The notes below the pieces were generated by a model, which saw nothing but the letters and a program-made list of their open reading frames with translations, was not told the origin of the DNA and made no database searches. A DNA stretch of 64,000 nt from Blasia pusilla (lineage: Eukaryota; Marchantiophyta; Marchantiopsida; Blasiales): contig CM114271.1 of NCBI GenBank assembly GCA_050084515.1, positions 68,262,001 through 68,326,000 on the forward strand. The letters are read 5' to 3'. Each line of letters opens with the position of its first letter. Position 1 is the first letter of the stretch. Shown piece after piece: positions 50,301 through 61,237 of this stretch. The translations under genes were made by a program, and so were the position numbers.

Positions 50301-53300
50301 CAGAATGATGCAGGATTTATACCTCTTATTTGTCAGAGGTGGTTTTTTTGTTTAAATTTGGTGGGGTGTTGATATGTAAGATTGTGGAATTGAGATGTAG
50401 CGAGGTTGGGACTGTTAAATGCACAAGTGTTACATGGAGTTGCCCATTTAGTCAAGACCATATAAGATAATATGGCGAATTCATATTCTAGTGATACAGA
50501 TTGATCGGTTTGAATGAAGGTGCTGGTAAGATGCATGCACTTACAAAGTCTACACTAAAATGGGAAGGATGCTTTTCAAGTTCGTTGGTTTGATGGCTCT
50601 GGCCAAAAACAGAGAAAGGATTGCATACTGAAATATTTTTCCCGCCAGCACTGTTGGGATGCAGTTATTTGTGTATCTTTGCTGCCAGATTCTTTTCCTG
50701 CTAGCCTTTCTATACGGCAGAGTGTCCCTGTTTCTTATCCGTCTGCCAACATACCGTCCAACAGAAGGACAGCCTAGACAATCAGGCTCACTGTTTGATA
50801 TCCATCCACTGGAAGGGAGTACTAATGTCTTATACTTCACACATGCAGACACCTAAACGTGTATGAGATCTGGTCACATATATGATCATACTAATTTTCC
50901 AAGTGGCTCCTGGAAACAACCCTGTAGAAGATGATTTCAGACTCTTGCAGATCACTTGAAGAGTTTCTTTCGAATCCAAAAGTTATTGCCAATGATCTTG
51001 GAGCACTTGTGCTCCTGTCTTGAGCTCGGAGCCATGCTTTTAATAGGCTATCTGTAGCTTCCAAATCTGCTGTCCATGTGCCAATTTGAAAAGATAACCT
51101 TAATTTTCAGGACCCTCAATGCAGTCATTAGAAATAAACTTACAACAGGACCAAGTATCCTGCCCTCTAAATATTTGGGTATTTTGGCTGCCTGATCTGA
51201 TCAAATCAAGTAAGCTCTGTCTAGGCCAGATGGTTCTCAAAGGCAAGTTGTCATGGAGGCTAGACTTTCCTCCTCAATGTTCAAAATGGTCCTTGAGAAG
51301 GCCGAAACTCTTGTCTGTAACCCTAAAAAGTGCAATCTGTGCACTGACTTCACAAACGTCACCTTTTACGAATGTGTACAATCAAACATCTCTCACGAGA
51401 TTTCTTATAGCTCTTAGAAAGGAGGATTTACTACTAAAAAACGTATCTACTGTGAATGGCTGTGTTACATGATTCTCTCCAATGCACGTGGTAGAGATGC
51501 CCAACTTTATTGAGTAGTTGTCAAGATTGTCATGTGGCAATCTTCTGCAAAGAACCTACCTGTGGAAGTCTCCAGGTTTGGAGATGACTGAACAAGGTAA
51601 ATGGAGGTCTGTCTTCTCAAGAAAACTCTTTATTATCTGAAGCTGTCTTCTTAGGCCATGGTTCAAATTTAAAGTCCTGACAGATCATGTGGGATGACAG
51701 GTCATAGAGCACAAACCATATGATCGCAAGGTGGACGTCTTCAGCTTTGGAGTTGTTCTTTGGGAGCTTTTGACGGGAAAGGTGAGTTTCCTCCCAGAAA
51801 ATGGGCTTCCTGTCTGGTGGATGTTTCCCTATTCTACAGGCTGCGGAAATCTACAACCCTAGGTGGCTGTTTGCAAATCAGGGAGTTGGAGTACTATGAG
51901 CTTTGAGTCTGAGCTACTTTAGAGTGTTATGACGAAATATGGAAGGGTTGAGGAAACAAAGTCCTAAGGCCACATCTATTGAGCTCTGTGCAGAAATGTA
52001 CACACACCTTCCCATAAAAAAAATACACACTGAGATCACCACAGAAAAGCCAGAGATAAGGTGTTGTCACAGGAGAAGCTTGTGTGAAGGAGCGCAGTGA
52101 CAAAGTGAGCACTGAAGATGTTGAGAGAATTCCAATGTCTTCCTGTACAGTTGCACTCCTCAGCCAAGACATGTGCTGCAATAGTTTTCACATGGAATCA
52201 CAATTGAGCACATGGGCACACTAATGGGGCAACCAGCCCATGAGAAATACCCAAGGAGCTACAATGGGAGTGACCACATTCTCCCACAAGAGGGGCTGCC
52301 CTAAAGAAGAAACTGCCAAGGTGCTCTTAGATAGGGGCTGTATTTGGTTGACTAGCTCCCTAATTTCAGAACAGATTTTAGCTAAGGGTGCCAAAGGAGG
52401 GGAAAAAATGTTTGGCTAATGGTAGCAAAGACATTAGCCAGAACTATCCATTCACAACTACCATTCCTACTGTACCAAACCAGGGCTAAAGGAATTTTAT
52501 TTCACTCTAACATAGTTGCGAGCTGATTTATTTACATGCCTTGTGTTTTGGAATGTGCTGAAATCTCTACATTTAATTATCTGCATCATATTACTCAATC
52601 ATTTGTTCGGGCATGCTGTGGTTAAAAGATTATTCATGGCTTCATAGCTAGTCGGAAAGAAGTTGACGAGGACTGATTGGTTCTTTTGGTCCTTGTGTGA
52701 TTTGTGAACTGCAGCTCTTTATTCATCCCTGACACCTTCACAAACAGCAATCGGTGTTGTGAAAGAAGTAAGTGGATGTGAGCACTACTGATATGTTTAT
52801 GTTTCGGTATTTGTGCACGTGTAATTCTGCAGCTACCTTACGCAGATCTGACTCCTCTACAAGCAGCAGTTGGTGTTGTCCAAAAAGTAAACATTCTACC
52901 GTTCATTTTCCTCCTTTTCTCACTTTGATCTTGAGGTAGTAGGACAGGTTTGCGGAACAGGTAGTTGCCATCCATAGAACTATTAGGTTTCAACTTGGAT
53001 TTAACCTTACATATTTTGTTTGATTTGAAATCATCTAGATATGTGCCCATTCTGACTGAAATGCTGGGGAATACTTGCTGTTAATAACAAACCCACTACT
53101 ATATGTCATACTAATATAGTGTATGTCTCAGGGTCTGCGGCCTACAATTCCCAAGCACACTAATCCAAAGCTTGTCGACCTGCTGGAAAGATGCTGGAAA
53201 ACAAATCCAGCGGAGCGACCTGAGTTTTCTGAGATCACGACAATACTGCAAGAGTTGCTGAAAGAGGTCAATGCACAGATATGTTTAATCTAATTGACTT

Positions 53301-53623
53301 AATTATGCTAATGTTTGTACTTTCATTAAAGAAGTTTTACATTTACCAAAGATTATTGTCACACTTTGTGGTAATGTCCTGATATGTGAGCCAAGTGGTT
53401 GCTGTGGAATAGGACAGTGAGTTTGGTAATATATGTCTTCATCATTGGGCTGACAGAGTTATGTCAAGACTAGCATCAGGCCGATCAAATCCAAAGTTCT
53501 GTGGAAATTCTGACTGACTTGACATATACTTGATCATGGGTGCAGGTGGGAGAAGAGGATCTGAAACGAGGGGAGAAGAAGGGATTCTTATCTGCTTTGA
53601 AGCGAAGTGCAGGAAATCGTTAA
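44367..53623 (+). CDS. STY46: ACT-domain Raf-like protein kinase (STY8/STY17/STY46 family), 16 coding exons
   Basis: Exons: 44367-44569, 45239-45353, 45798-45931, 46197-46319, 46979-47051, 47375-47485, 47941-47991, 48938-49110, 49298-49405, 49544-49617, 49847-50022, 50189-50284, 51701-51781, 52833-52886, 53132-53266, 53546-53623. All are GT-AG and keep frame, giving 594 aa. N-terminal region, then an ACT domain (about 200-270: [37 protein letters not shown]), then a kinase domain: Gly-rich loop SGAFGDLFRG (322-331), VAIK with K341, E359 in helix C, HRDLKAAN 433-440, DFG 453-455, GTYRWMAPE, and a Raf-type C-lobe (WELLTGKLPY). In Arabidopsis these cytosolic Ser/Thr kinases phosphorylate chloroplast transit peptides. 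All catalytic residues present; likely functional. The exact paralogue (8, 17 or 46) cannot be told. Confidence 0.94.
52330..52495. mobile_element. Possible MITE in intron 13 of the kinase gene
   Basis: GGGCTGTATTTGGT near 52332 and ACCAAACCAGGGCT near 52475 are inverted with two or so mismatches, ~165 bases apart, resembling hAT-type MITE ends. No target duplication was seen. Confidence 0.35.
52715..52767 (+). pseudogene. Relic duplicate of kinase exon 14
   Basis: A 53-base segment with acceptor (CTGCAG) and donor (GTAAGT) resembles true exon 14 (52833-52886): both start CT, share CTGAC.CCT, ACAA.CAGCA and TCGGTGTTGT / TTGGTGTTGT, and end in AAA or GAA before GTAA. It is one base shorter and has TGA codons, so its inclusion would break the protein. 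Confidence 0.7.
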
Positions 53624-55400
53624 TGGAAAGGTAGGATGTTGAAGATTATTCTCCTGGCAAAGCATCAAGGATACTGGAAAGTTCTGTGGTGTAATTCTCC
53701 AGTCCAGGTCCAGGTTTACTTTGAACTGGTGATGGTTATGTTTCAGAGGAACTATGTGCATCGTTCTAGCCAAACAAAACTCATGGACAGGAACGGACCC
53801 TACATTCAGCATTGGCTGTGAAGATACACCAGATTTCTTTGACACTTTCTCCAGAATTTCAGGCAGTACTCCTGGTTGGCAGGACTGGGTTGCAAGCCCC
53901 AGTAAATTTGAGTTTTGCGAGTAACAGGACTTGTCAAGATGGTTCTATCTGTTGGCACTGAGCTGAGAGGAGTAAAACAAGTTGCACGGTATCTCCATAC
54001 TGTCATTGCTGTCAACAGAGTCCAAGTAACTCAGTGACTCGAGCTTTGTTTACTTGTGGTAAGTAAACAAAGCTTTCAGAGAGTGAGATATTGGAGGGGA
54101 AATTTTCCTTTGTTGGTGGTTTCTCCCTGAGTTGCATCAATACAGAAGAGCTCAAGCGTACACTCCCAGGGATGGAGCATGAGACATTAAAAGTTGTTTG
54201 AGACCTGAATGAAAGGGCGAAACCTGATCTGGTGAAGGGGTCAGCTCCAATGATTGTTAAAACCTTTCAGTCACATGGGTACAGCTTCTGAATCATGGAA
54301 TTGTCCAAGGGTGGTGTTGGACAGGACTTTCTCTTTTGAACTCCTACAACATGGTTAATATGGGGATGCCGCACTGAAGATAAGGAAAGTGCCTGCACTT
54401 GGCGATTATGTGAGAGATTTGCCTGAATCTTTGTGATGGGATGTGGTCCTGAAGGATGTCTCTGGAGTTTGTACATAAGTGTAGTTCTTGTCTTCTCATT
54501 CCAACCAGTTGGTCAGGGTTTCTCCTATGTAGTGATGGGACCGTGTAGCACTCCCACCATCATGAGTGCACTTATCTCACAAGTTCACTCTCACACCTGT
54601 CGGGGTTTTTCTTGGTACAGTGGACCCTAGAACTTTGTCACGGACTTGTTAGGCTTTATTCTTCGAATCAAACATGTGTTGGAGGTGGTCAGGACACGAA
54701 ATAGGAAATACATGATGAATAGAATGGGCCAAAGCAGATAGTTTGTGGATACATTCTTGTAGACTTTACGACATTCCTCTATTTCGGGGTTTTTCTTATG
54801 TGTACCGGGAATTTGTGTATACACATTTTTTGTTCCATGGGAAAGAAATGCTGGACCAGATCGTAATTGTCATCAAACGAAAACATAGTGACATGAAACG
54901 GGCACCATTTTGAAAGATTTGTACTGAAAACATTCATATTAAGAAGTGTCCAGTCTTAGCTGAATGACCATGATCTTATTTGCCCGTGTTCAGAAATTAG
55001 GAATCTACAGCTCTCCTTTTCCTCCACTTTTGGTTATATATACTCAACAACCTCCCTCGGACACCCAGGAGATTCTCACCAATCTTAGACTACGCCACTC
55101 CTACTGAGCCAACCTTGTGACCGTTAATTTTTGGGCATGCCTGACTTTCTATGAAATTGCCCAAAGCTGCTCCACTTATGAAATGGTCCCTGTAAAGTTA
55201 AGTCTGATGTGAGATGAAATGCTCCTCAAAGAACCACATTTAAGTGTTGCTGACAGCGGAAGCTCTATTTAGCCGGCTACCAGGTCCAAATACCTTACAC
55301 CAAATCGTACTATTGGTGATGTCCCCTTCTGATTCAGGCTGGTTGTGGCGTTTCTATAATTTGGGTATTTGGTTCACCCTCTTTTCCTTTTGAAAGCTTC
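53624..55400 (+). other. Kinase 3'UTR and downstream spacer
   Basis: The 3'UTR begins here; the transcript end is not evident. No other gene recognised. The hairpin at 54042-54074 lies within it. Short open frames have no motifs. Confidence 0.45.
54042..54074. repeat. Perfect 14-bp hairpin downstream of the kinase
   Basis: AGCTTTGTTTACTT (54042-54055), five-base loop GTGGT, then its exact reverse complement (54061-54074). If the 3'UTR extends this far it would form a stable stem-loop. Confidence 0.85.
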
Positions 55401-56825
55401 CAACTTTGTAATGTGTGTTCGATTTTAAACTAAACTAAAACTTGAGTAGGAAAAGGGTTTAGTTATTATATACATATTTATTTAAAATAGTTTAAAATTT
55501 TCACTCTTGTGAAGAAATTATGAATCTCTTTCATTTTCTAAATCAACTTTATTATTTCATTATTCGAAAACAAATATAAATTTCAATTTCAATCTAATGT
55601 AGGAAAGGAAATTAAATATTAGTTAGAAAACATAAGAAAATTAAATGAAAAAGAAGTGAATTTATAATTCTTCGAAAGGATGAAATAATTTGAAATTATT
55701 TTTATTTTCAAACTTCATAGTAAAGCAGTTCGAAGGACTACTTTGAAACAAATTTTGGGTCAAAATGAATGGTTTTCTTACATCAATTAGGAGTTAAGGG
55801 TTGAAAAATAATGATAAATAATCGTTTATATATTAAAACTAAGAAATAGAGTAACTTTTCAAAATTCAAAGTTTCATTATTATTCACATATTGAAACGGA
55901 AATTATCTTTACAATTTTTATATGAACTCTTTAATTTCAAATTTTCAATGTGTGTATATGTAATGTAACTCTCCATCATATTCTCCATTTGTAAAGTATT
56001 TTTAATTCCATTCATCTAATTGAGTGCATCGCACTAGTAAAAAGTTATCAATTTATTCTATCGAATGTTGCCATGAATTCTTGGCTTTGTCATGAAATTC
56101 AACTCCTCTTTTTTGGTCTACGATTGCAATCATAAGTTAGCGTTGTTGGATTGTCCACTTCTCTCGACACCATTAATATGATTAGTTCCGTTATATGAGC
56201 AGAAGCCTAAATTGATGGTCTTGACTTGAACGTCGGAGGGGTCATAGTAATATGACGTACGTGACTTGTGGAGTAGTACTACTGGGATTATCCAACCCCT
56301 TATTGCATCAGGTTGCATGAAAAAAAATTCTAAATAGAAATAAAGAAAATAGGTTAAAAACCCCGAGTTTCCTGAGTCGTCAAATAGTTAGAAGTCACAA
56401 CGCGCCCTCGTATGTTGAGTTATTTCTATGTTCAAGTTCCATTGAACCTCTTCTATGAGCGCACAGACAGACTATATCACTTTGTACTTCAAGATTTGTA
56501 GTTCAGTGGTTTTGTCACATTCTGTTTTCTCACAACCATGGGCTTTCCATGTATGGATGGCAATTAAACGTCATATCCACTACTTACCCTCCTTCTTTAG
56601 AGCCATAATAGAACTACCCGTGCATTTGAGGGGCGGTAAGAGGAGAGGAAGAGAGGAAACTACCTTCAACCCAAACAGATACTTTTTTTCAAAGAGAGTT
56701 TCCTGTGATTTGAAGAAAGTTTCCGTTGGGTTGAAGAGAGTAAGATTTTTTTTTGAATATTTTTGCACTTTTGTTCTCTATGCTTGGTCACTCCCAGAGA
56801 ATTTTTTTTCCTCTTCCACATTTTG
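55401..56825. other. Very AT-rich spacer
   Basis: No coding region recognised. GTGCATCGCACTAGT near 56026 looks like a transposon terminus. Confidence 0.4.
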
Positions 56826-56855
56826 GCAACCCGTCTGAATCTGATGGGTTGCAAG
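56826..56855. repeat. Single copy of the 27-bp dyad
   Basis: GCAACCCGTCTGA, central A, TCTGATGGGTTGC: one solitary, well-preserved member of the array family, about 175 bases beyond the end of the MULE-like gene. Confidence 0.85.
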
Positions 56856-57611
56856 TTGAACAAAATAAAGAAAATTGAAAAATCATTGGAATCGCAAATG
56901 TGGTACAAAACACTTTTTCCAACCAAGGTCTGGAAAAAATCTATCATTTTCCCTTGGCTGAATAGAGTTCAAGCTCATAGTGAACATTTTGACAATTGAA
57001 AGTAGAATCTTAGACCTCATTTTGCATCCTCAAAGTGATTTGTTTAGGATACTTTGCACTTTTCTGAGGGAGAAAATTGATTGGTGGATTCCTACTCCTA
57101 CCTCCAACTCTCTTAAAACTACAAGCAACACATAGTACATGTGCTTACAAGTGGGAAAATACCTTTTTCCCACTTGTCTCTCTTTGGACAAAGTCATCAC
57201 AAGAACATGTGGGAAAGTAACAGATGTGTACCACATACACCCCTGTGACACTTGAATTCATAATGTTATTCCTGACCCAATACATCCTTCCTATTCTATT
57301 TCCACTATGAACATCTTTTATGGCGATGATTTCCATGTTTGCCTCCCGAGTTGATGCCATTCGCTTGGCTCTCTCCACCGTTGGCCTACACATTCTGTTT
57401 CTCTTAATCCCATTTCTAAACTTGAACAGAAATAGTGCATTGAGATCATCCACCTTCTCCAGGTACATGTTGACATCAATCTTGGGTTGAATCTGAAATG
57501 CAAAGGTCTTTGTAATTCAAACATAGTCTGAACTCCCTCTGTCTACGAGCCTGAAACAGACACTTGTAAGATTTTCCACTTCCTCCTTATTGCAATTGAT
57601 ACTTATAGCAA

Positions 57612-57648
57612 TGGGCCAAATCGTGGGGGTATTCCACGATTTGGCCCA
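57612..57648. repeat. Perfect 15-bp hairpin
   Basis: TGGGCCAAATCGTGG (57612-57626), a seven-base loop, then its exact reverse complement (57634-57648), inside the MULE-like gene region. Sequence unrelated to the 27-bp dyad. Confidence 0.88.
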
Positions 57649-58572
57649 CAGCTGGATAAGACTTTCGGAAAGCGCATGATTCATTTGGGTAGCAGAAGTA
57701 CTTCAATTGATCCCGGGTCTTGATGAAACGATCAAAGGTTTTTGAGCCCCTAGAAGCATGATAGTGGCCGTTTTGTCCTTGTACAGTGCTTATTCAGGAA
57801 AGTGCTGCATGCTCTCCTAATGCCATCGGACCCTACCCTGCAAATGGTCCACGTCTAGGGTTGCTTTGAGATATAAGCCATCTTTTGAGGTTGCAATCCA
57901 CCTTAATGACCGGAATCCCATATTGTTGAACTACCCCAAAAACCGGATGTTGCGAAGTTCCAGCAACGGAGGAATTTTGAAATAAAACATTCAATGATTT
58001 TGGAGAAGTTACTTCTACTCGAATTTGGGAGCAATCCGGTATCTTTGAATACCAGGGCGGCGTAATTTCTTCATCCAAATCAATCATCGGGTTCGTTCCT
58101 CGATGTTGGCGCTTCACTTGCCTGAAGTCAAGATACTTATTTGGTCTCTAGAAGTCTCACTCAGACCGCTCTACCACCATTTGTATGGGACGTCTTGAAA
58201 CACGCCCACCAATGTCCCCACCAATGTGGACATCTTGCTCGAGGGGAGTTCTGGCTGCGCACTGATTGAAGGTTTCCACATACAATTTCTCATCACCAAA
58301 TCTTAAAGCGGCACTAACATAGAGCTCGTAAATCAAAGGTCCCTTTCCTTTGGTTATGCCTTTTGTGAGATATGGCCCTTGCCTGATCTTGTTGGCATGC
58401 CTCCATGAGTGAAATTCTTTGGCATGCTTGTGAAGAGCTCCAGGAGGAATGAACACTCTCGGCTCCACTTGTGTTGGGGCAGAGGGCATCATTTTCATGA
58501 ATGTTCAATCCTAGCAGCGACGAAAATTTGAGATGGAAACGAAAAAAGCTCTATAAGCAAACAAAATAGCAA

Positions 58573-59300
58573 GTTGTCGGAACTCGACGGGTTGCAAGTC
58601 GGAGGCATCCCAGGAATGTATGTGCAACCCATCAATTTTTGACGTGTTGCAGCAGCAAGGAACCTCCTACTGCAACACGTCGGAATTGGACGGATTGCAA
58701 GTAACATTGGCCAGTCTGGCATGGAAAACCCGTATGCAACCGGTTGGATTCCAACGGCTTGCAAGAACTGTTGACAGAAAAAGCTCTGTAACCTATCGTA
58801 ATCCAACGGGTTGCAAGTTGGAGGCATCCCAGGAATGGCTGTGCAACCCATCGGTTTCCGACTTGTTGCAGCACCCACGAACCTCCTACTGCAACCCGTC
58901 GGAATATGACGGGTTGCAAGTAGGAGGCGAGTCCGGCCTGGAAAATCCATGTGTAACCCGTCGGATTTCGACGGCTTGCAAGAAGTTTCAACACAAGAAG
59001 CTCTGCAGCGTGTCGGAATCCGACGGGTTGCAATTAACTTGCAATGATGCAACCTCTCGAAATCCGACGAGTTGCACAGTGATGCAACCAGTCGGATTCC
59101 GACAGGTTGCAAACTGATACAACCTGTCAAAATCCAACAGGTTGCATACTGAGTTAACTCGCACCCTTGCAGCTTGCAATCCGTCAGATACCAACTATTT
59201 GCAGACCTAGTATACTTACTGGCAACTTGCAACCCGTCGGGATCAGACGGGTTTCTTGGCTTCTGAGATTTGGAATCCATATCGTTCCGACGGGTTGCAA
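58573..59300. repeat. Left array of 27-bp dyads (~15 copies)
   Basis: Copies start near 58573, 58624, 58672, 58736, 58788, 58843, 58891, 58953, 59005, 59049, 59084, 59119, 59176, 59229 and (half) 59279, spaced 35-64 bases. Consensus: GCAACCCGTCGGA, A, TCCGACGGGTTGC, often followed by AAGT. Spacers are partly repeated too (GGAGGCATCCCAGGAATG, AACCTCCTACT, TCTGGCATGGAAAA-like blocks), showing that dyad-plus-spacer units were duplicated. It lies between two coding blocks of the MULE-like gene, apparently in an intron. The open frames across it are artefacts of the repeat. Confidence 0.9.
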
Positions 59301-61237
59301 CTTGAGCTGCAACTTTTCAAGTAATTCTCAGCATGAGCTAGAAAGGAGGAATTACTGAGCCAAGAACACAACTCTTTGTATTTCCCCTCAATTGCATGCT
59401 TCCTCCACCACCCATGAAGTTCTTCTTGGCATTCCATGGCATGTTTCAAGATTTTTTTGTCCTTGCAGCGTTGGAGTAAAGCAAAATGCTCTATTCTCTT
59501 ATTCTCCTTGATGCAAGATTTTGTGTACCAAGTTACAGACTTTTGCCAATGGAAAGCATCCGACCTTTCCCTCTCTGGTTGAACTTCCCCACCTCACAAC
59601 ACTTCCTTGATAGCAATCCATCCCGGTTGTGCATTGTCTACCATGAACCCATAAATTTCCGGAGGTGGCCTTTTGTTTTCCTTCACCACCTCCAATAAGA
59701 GTAACCAAAACATCTTCAAACTGCCAACATCTTTTGCTTTTACCTCACAAAAAAATATGGGTTTGAGTCCCTTCTTCATATGGTCGTAAACGTGAGCATC
59801 CATAGTCAACCATCCATACAACACTATGTAGCAAATATCAAAGCTTACCCAACTTCCGTAAAGATCTTTCCCTTCCCTCATCCGATCAATAAGATCAAGG
59901 CTACAAGACGGCCTGGTCGTTGACATTTTGAAGACATAAGCTCTGGATCCCTTGCCTCCCTGGCCCATAAACTACCATCTTTGAATAAATAGAAATTTGG
60001 AGTTAGCCTTGATTCTGGCGATAGCATCCATTTTGACCGTCTTTCCATCAAGTACTCGAATTTGACGCAACAAGTTCCTGAAGCATTCATAATCAGCGAG
60101 GAATGCAATATTTTCCTAGAGTTGTACGTTTCTCCTAAGCAGCCGTGATCTGGCCCTGGATAGGGATTCCAAGCAGTTGTTCACAAATTTGTGATGTTGT
60201 TGTCAAATTGATCACTCGGGGCTTTGATCCCGGAGAGTTTCTATATACCTCAGCCACTTTCTTTGCCACATCCACCTTGATGTGTCTCTGAATTACACCG
60301 ATAATAGGATGAGTGTGGGAACCAATATGAACTGCCAGCCTGGTGTACTCGGACGTAGAACTGTAGTCGTGCACAATGAAAAATATGTATGTTGGACATG
60401 CTCTAACGCAGAAAGGGGATGCCTGACAATGAGGACATCGATGGCCTCCTGGCGGTCTGGTCGCACCAACCTCATACGGAGTTTCTACATTCTTTGGAGG
60501 GAATTGCGTCATATTGACTCGCCCATTGCTCTCTAGAAATGGGCAGCGTGGACTTCTACACTCCAGACCTCCAATGCATTGGCGACGATAAAATATCCAT
60601 GGACCACCTGGAATTGATGCACTAGTTTGTTGAAGCTTGCATCATCAATGACAGTCAGACTTTCTGTACATACCCTTTAAGCAGGACCAACAAGTGGAGG
60701 CAACTAAAAAATGCAAATATCATCATAGGTGGGCGGTAACTCGTCGACAAAAATATGCTTGAACATTTTAAAGGATAAAGATGACAACAAACTATTGCCC
60801 AAAACTCGCAATAGGAATGAGTAGGCAGAGGCAGGGTCTGGTTGGTGTCCAACAGATCCGTGAGGTCAACGACATCCAGAATCTCTTCTGGAAGTATAGT
60901 AGTGTCACGAATGTGTGAAGTTGGAGTCGATGATGGATCTACAGAGCTGGGAGTGGCAAACGTAGAGCTTGGTGCACTAGGAAATTACAGACCGTCAACT
61001 TCGGAAATAGAAGGCTTGAGAGGCAAGCCATAAACTCTATATTGTCCATTTTTGTAAGGTAGGAGATTCCATACTTTAAATTCTCCAATCACAATACGGA
61101 GGACGTCCTCCGTACCGTCCACCCTAACATCCTTGGAAACAAATATTGTTCCAATTGGAGAAGAAATCGGACATCAAGTGTGGAGTGCACAAGTGTAGAT
61201 AACATTGATAAGGAAGAAGACTGAATCAACTCACACC

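Larger units (their letters stand above)
57030..61170 (-). pseudogene. MULE-like transposase gene with SWIM zinc finger
   Basis: Reads right to left. N-terminal part from about 61150 (VSKDVRVDGTEDVLRIV, YKNGQYRVYGLPLKP). Then 60512-60135: Cys/His-rich CPHCQASPFCVRACPTY, LAVHIGSHTHPIIGVIQRH and KVAEVYRNSPGSKPRVINL, a DNA-binding-type N-terminus known from MULE-like proteins. Core at 59968-59594 (FKMSTTRPSCSLDLIDRM, WVSFDICYIVLYGWLTMDAH, MVDNAQPGWIAIKEVL) and, after a shift, DAFHWQKSVTWYTKSCIK and LHGWWRKHAIEGKYKELC near 59380. The dyad array (59300-58573) follows, then KMMPSAPTQVEPRVFIPPG to 58157 and further pieces. A SWIM finger ends it: CSC at 57207-57199 and CKH at 57149-57141, with a frameshift between. 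Stops and shifts suggest a dead copy. Head to head with the 61238 gene. Confidence 0.7.

Noticed and set aside
51119-51472. 117-codon open frame in kinase intron 12
   Set aside because: No recognisable domain, and it lies inside a spliced intron.
58495-59280. 261-codon minus-strand open frame as a gene
   Set aside because: It is a translation of the dyad array, with repeated CNPSDSDGLQ-like peptides arising from the repeat itself.
61096-61113. 18-bp perfect palindrome ACGGAGGACGTCCTCCGT
   Set aside because: It lies within the coding reading of the MULE-like N-terminus (GTEDVLRIV) and is not repeated, so it may be a coding coincidence.
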